Source: Thermomicrobiaceae bacterium | GTDB taxonomy: Bacteria > Chloroflexota > Chloroflexia > Thermomicrobiales > Thermomicrobiaceae | Length of the DNA: 6,440 nt | Assembly (NCBI GenBank): GCA_007122555.1 | Contig: SKTL01000244.1 | Span: 1-6,440, forward strand | Direction of reading: 5' to 3' | Shown: positions 4,331-6,440 of the stretch, one piece after another | How positions within the stretch are numbered: position 1 is the first letter of the stretch | How the letters are laid out: each line of letters opens with the position of its first letter | Notes under the pieces: generated by a model | Databases searched by the model: none | The model's input: only the letters and a program-made list of their open reading frames with translations | What the model was told of the DNA's origin: nothing | Translations under genes and position numbers: made by a program

Positions 4331-5674
4331 CTACTGATTTATCTCACCGATTAGATACCAGGTCATCGGCTCGGTCACCCGGACGTTGACTGTTTCGCCA
4401 AGCCAGTCGCCCGGCGCGTCAAAGAACACCAACGTGTTCCCGCGGGACCGGCCGCGCCATCGTCCCTTTTGCTTGCCATCGACCAGCACTTCAAGAACGT
4501 GACCGCGATAACGATCGTTCAGCTCGGCGCTGATGCGCGTTTGCAACTCCTCGATCGCCTGATGCCGCCGACGCTTTTCACTCCACGGTATCTCGTCTTC
4601 CCACCTCGCCGACAGTGTTCCGGGTCGAGGTGAATACATCGCCTGGTGCACCTTCTCGAAACGGAGATCCTCCAGCAGTCGCATCGTGCCCTCGAATTGC
4701 TCTTCCGTTTCACCGGGAAAACCGACAATGATGTCGGTGGAGAGTGTTACCCCGGGGATGGTGTCGCGAATTCGCTGAATGCGGTCTCGATAATGCTCGA
4801 CCGTATACGTCCGGCGCATTCGGCGCAGGACTTCGTTGTCGCCAGCCTGCACGGGCAGGTTCACATGCTCGCAGATCTTCTCGCATTCGGCCATTGTGTC
4901 GATCAATCGATCGGTGAAGTACTTCGGATGTGAGGTGAGAAAGCGAAGACGTTCGATTCCGTCGACATCGTTGACCGCCTTCAGGAGATCGGACAGCTCG
5001 GTTTCTCCCGGCAGATCATGCCCGTAGGCGTTGACGGTCTGTCCGAGCAGTGTCACCTCTTTCACGCCCCGGCTGGCCATTTCGGCAACCTCGTTGACGA
5101 TCTCGTTGAACGGTCTGCTGATTTCTCGACCGCGACGATACGGAACGATGCAGTAGGAGCAAACGAAGTTGCAACCGTAGATGATCGGAACGAACGCCGA
5201 GATGCCGGTTTCGTTTTCGCTGTCTTCATAATAGTGAGGGAGCTCGGCAAGATCGACGTCTACCTCAGCAAGTTCCGGAGTGAGTTCTGTCAATCGTTCG
5301 AATTCTGATGGCCCATAGAAGACATCAACATGCGGGAATCGTTCCCGAAGCTTCGCTTCCTGGCCGGTAACCATGCATCCGGTGAGCGCGATCTTCAGCT
5401 CTGGATTGGCGCGTTTCAGTTTGGCCAGCGCGCCCACTTTGCCCGCCACTTTGTCTTCGGCCTGCTGTCGGACCACGCATGAGTTAACGATGATGATGTC
5501 AGCGTCATCTTCCCGCCGGGCGGGTTGAAACCCAGCCTGACGGAGAATTGCTCCTGCCTTGGCGGACTCCGCTTCGTTCATCTGACAACCAACGGTCCAG
5601 AGGTAATAGCGCTTGGCCCCGATATCCGGTTCAGGTATGAACGATGTTGAACGCTCCGGCGAAAGTGGAATCAC
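4331..5674 (-). CDS. miaB: tRNA-2-methylthio-N6-dimethylallyladenosine synthase (MiaB)
   Basis: This 447-aa radical-SAM methylthiotransferase adds a methylthio group to i6A37 of tRNAs that read UNN codons, using SAM and two [4Fe-4S] clusters. The N-terminal UPF0004 domain shows the three cluster cysteines C30 (TVGCQMNEAES), C66 (NSCVVR) and C100 (TGCM). The radical-SAM core has C-x3-C-x2-C at C168, C172 and C175 (YGCNFVCSYCIVPYRRGRE), followed by LLGQTVNAYG, HVNLPVQAGD and STDIIVGFPGET. A C-terminal TRAM domain (about 386-445) supplies tRNA binding. The order and the YCIVPYxRGRE motif fit MiaB rather than RimO or MtaB. The GTG start is fixed by GGAGG (5681-5685) 6 nt upstream; a short extra N-terminus of about 20 residues precedes the first strand. 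It is intact, with all six cysteines present, and is followed by the TPR gene on the same strand. Confidence 0.95.
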   Translation of the reverse strand: MIPLSPERSTSFIPEPDIGAKRYYLWTVGCQMNEAESAKAGAILRQAGFQPARREDDADIIIVNSCVVRQQAEDKVAGKVGALAKLKRANPELKIALTGCMVTGQEAKLRERFPHVDVFYGPSEFERLTELTPELAEVDVDLAELPHYYEDSENETGISAFVPIIYGCNFVCSYCIVPYRRGREISRPFNEIVNEVAEMASRGVKEVTLLGQTVNAYGHDLPGETELSDLLKAVNDVDGIERLRFLTSHPKYFTDRLIDTMAECEKICEHVNLPVQAGDNEVLRRMRRTYTVEHYRDRIQRIRDTIPGVTLSTDIIVGFPGETEEQFEGTMRLLEDLRFEKVHQAMYSPRPGTLSARWEDEIPWSEKRRRHQAIEELQTRISAELNDRYRGHVLEVLVDGKQKGRWRGRSRGNTLVFFDAPGDWLGETVNVRVTEPMTWYLIGEINQ

Positions 5675-5774
5675 GGCAATCCTCCGCGTCTGGTGTCGTC
5701 ATTCAGGTACGACTGTCGACCGGAAAGTATAACGCACACAGGCAATCCGCGCGCAGCGGTGGCGACAGATCGAA

Positions 5775-5793
5775 CATAATGCGGTTCATTATG
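5775..5793. repeat. Inverted repeat upstream of miaB (operator-like)
   Basis: CATAATG (5775-5781) and CATTATG (5787-5793) are perfect 7-bp inverted arms around CGGTT. On the minus strand the distal arm overlaps TGG-CATAAT, which could serve as an extended -10 about 110 nt upstream of miaB. A dimeric regulator site is therefore possible. No -35 supports the promoter. Confidence 0.45.
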
Positions 5794-5889
5794 CCAAGCA
5801 GTCATCCTGTTGCTTGTGTACGGACACTCGCAGTCTGAGTGAATTCCGGATTTTGGCTATACGTACATCTTATGAATGGGCAATCGCCG

Positions 5890-5898
5890 TGCTACACT
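5890..5898 (+). promoter_or_regulatory. Extended -10 promoter for the Cys-rich gene
   Basis: TGC immediately followed by TACACT (5893-5898) is an extended -10 of the same style as the one at 38-46. A weak -35-like TTATGA lies 17 nt upstream (5870-5875). Transcription would start near 5905, giving a leader of about 130 nt. Confidence 0.45.
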
Positions 5899-5963
5899 TG
5901 GTTCCACAACCCTCATCGCCGTGCCGCGATGTCAACTACGGGGGATTGACACGAAGACACAGT

Positions 5964-6013
5964 TGGCGTCCGGCGCCAGGTTGAACAATCCAGCGTTTAT
6001 TCCCTCAAAACGC
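5964..6013 (+). other. Two small hairpins in the leader of the Cys-rich gene
   Basis: TGGCG/CGCCA (5964-5968 with 5974-5978) and GCGTTT/AAACGC (5993-5998 with 6008-6013) could fold in the 5' leader. The second ends 2 nt before the AGGGGGG ribosome-site candidate. The stems are short (5 and 6 bp), so this may be chance. Confidence 0.3.
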
Positions 6014-6033
6014 CTAGGGGGGCAGTCGTTTTG

Positions 6034-6440
6034 ATGCAGCGAAAATGTGGTACGTGTAAGTTCTTCGAAGAAGGCGGGATCGCGTCGTCTGGATGGTGCC
6101 GTCATCCGGAACGACAGGATCTCGAGCACATGGTGTTGGTTCGAAAGACCGAACTCGCCTGTCGCCACGGATGGGACCATGATCTGTGGGAGCCTCGCGA
6201 GAGCGGAAAAGGTTCAGCGCCCGGACAGACAACAGCTGGCTCATCCCGGAAGGCGACGCGGTCGACAAGCCGCGTCGCGGCAGGAGGCAACGCCGCTGGC
6301 AGGGTCGCTGCCGGGGCTGATTCGCTTGTCGAGATCGACTCGGCGAATGGGGCTTCAAGGAATCAAGAGTCTGACTTCATGCCCGACGCTGATCGAGCTA
6401 CATATCGAAATGACAGCGCCATGAAGGCATGGTCCTCATC
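6034..6440 (+). CDS. Cys-rich zinc-ribbon-like N-terminal domain protein, partial at the right edge
   Basis: The frame stays open from ATG 6034 to the window end: 135 complete codons, 3' end missing. AGGGGGG (6016-6022) is an 11-nt-distant ribosome site; an in-frame TTG directly before the ATG would place it at 8 nt. Residues 1-53 form a compact Cys/His domain: C5-x2-C8 (KCGTCKFFEE), then W-C22-R-H24-P, then L-A-C43-R-H45-G-W and D-LWE. This spacing suggests metal binding (zinc, or an iron-sulfur cluster), though no metal can be read from sequence. I recall similar N-termini in Thermomicrobia proteins, without a known function. From about 54 the sequence becomes a hydrophilic Gly/Ala/Ser/Arg-rich, probably disordered linker with no further cysteines in view. 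Whatever follows, perhaps a catalytic or membrane part, lies outside the window. An extended -10 promoter and a long leader precede it. Confidence 0.72.
   Translation, partial: MQRKCGTCKFFEEGGIASSGWCRHPERQDLEHMVLVRKTELACRHGWDHDLWEPRESGKGSAPGQTTAGSSRKATRSTSRVAAGGNAAGRVAAGADSLVEIDSANGASRNQESDFMPDADRATYRNDSAMKAWSS

Larger units (their letters stand above)
5675..6033. other. Intergenic region between divergent miaB and the Cys-rich gene
   Basis: No credible gene is visible in these 359 bases; the small open frames have no ribosome site and only shadow-like composition. It holds the miaB ribosome site and upstream region (a TATACT at 5731-5726 on the minus strand has no partner -35), an inverted repeat at 5775-5793, a plus-strand extended -10 at 5890-5898 and a leader of about 130 nt with two small hairpins before the ATG at 6034. 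Confidence 0.6.

Noticed and set aside
5644..5838. Plus-strand open frame of 64 codons upstream of miaB
   Set aside because: It starts inside miaB antisense, has no ribosome site, and crosses the regulatory region and inverted repeat.
5946..5951. Consensus -35 TTGACA
   Set aside because: No -10-like hexamer lies 16-18 nt downstream (the sequence there is GC-rich), so a promoter is not supported.
5932..6180. Minus-strand open frame of 82 codons at the start of the Cys-rich gene
   Set aside because: It is antisense to the Cys/His-patterned frame, with no ribosome site or motif.
6047..6424. Plus-strand open frame of 125 codons
   Set aside because: It is out of frame with the Cys-rich gene from 6034, which has the patterned Cys/His domain and stays open to the edge; this frame has neither a ribosome site nor a motif.

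Overview
The window reads as ordinary chromosomal DNA from a moderately GC-rich bacterium, most likely a member of the Chloroflexota (Thermomicrobia/Sphaerobacter-like). This placement is an inference. It rests on a PstA/DarA-type c-di-AMP receptor, GTG starts with strong GGAGG sites, and a Cys-rich N-terminal domain (C-x2-C ... W-C-R-H-P ... L-A-C-R) that I recall from Thermomicrobia proteins. There is no phage, transposon, CRISPR, tRNA or rRNA signature.

Layout from left to right. (1) A plus-strand pair: a c-di-AMP receptor (114-440) behind an extended -10 promoter, then a small unrecognised gene (457-726), closed by a hairpin (754-791) that probably terminates both directions. (2) A minus-strand 88-aa SWIM zinc-finger protein (822-1088). 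(3) Between it and the next gene, a near-consensus minus-strand sigma70 promoter (1292-1320), about 80 nt of foldable RNA, and a hairpin with a T6 tract (1174-1206). Together these look like a short structured RNA of about 110 nt, either a stand-alone small RNA or an attenuating leader (riboswitch-like) of the SWIM gene. (4) A plus-strand operon: mobA-type molybdenum cofactor guanylyltransferase (1395-2030), SAM hydroxide adenosyltransferase/SAM hydrolase (2062-2898) and a charged coiled-coil protein with one C-terminal membrane helix (2906-3259). It is closed by a perfect 12-bp hairpin (3296-3322). (5) A convergent minus-strand pair: miaB-type tRNA methylthiotransferase (5674-4331), then a TPR protein with a very acidic tail (4252-3350). 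(6) A 359-bp non-coding stretch with an inverted repeat, a plus-strand extended -10 promoter and two small leader hairpins, leading into a Cys-rich protein (from 6034) that runs off the right edge.

The genes do not form one pathway. They touch second-messenger sensing (c-di-AMP), Mo-cofactor maturation, SAM turnover and tRNA modification. No defence or biosynthetic cluster is visible. The item most likely to be undescribed is the structured RNA at about 1174-1286 on the minus strand. The acidic-tailed TPR protein and the Cys-rich partial gene come next.
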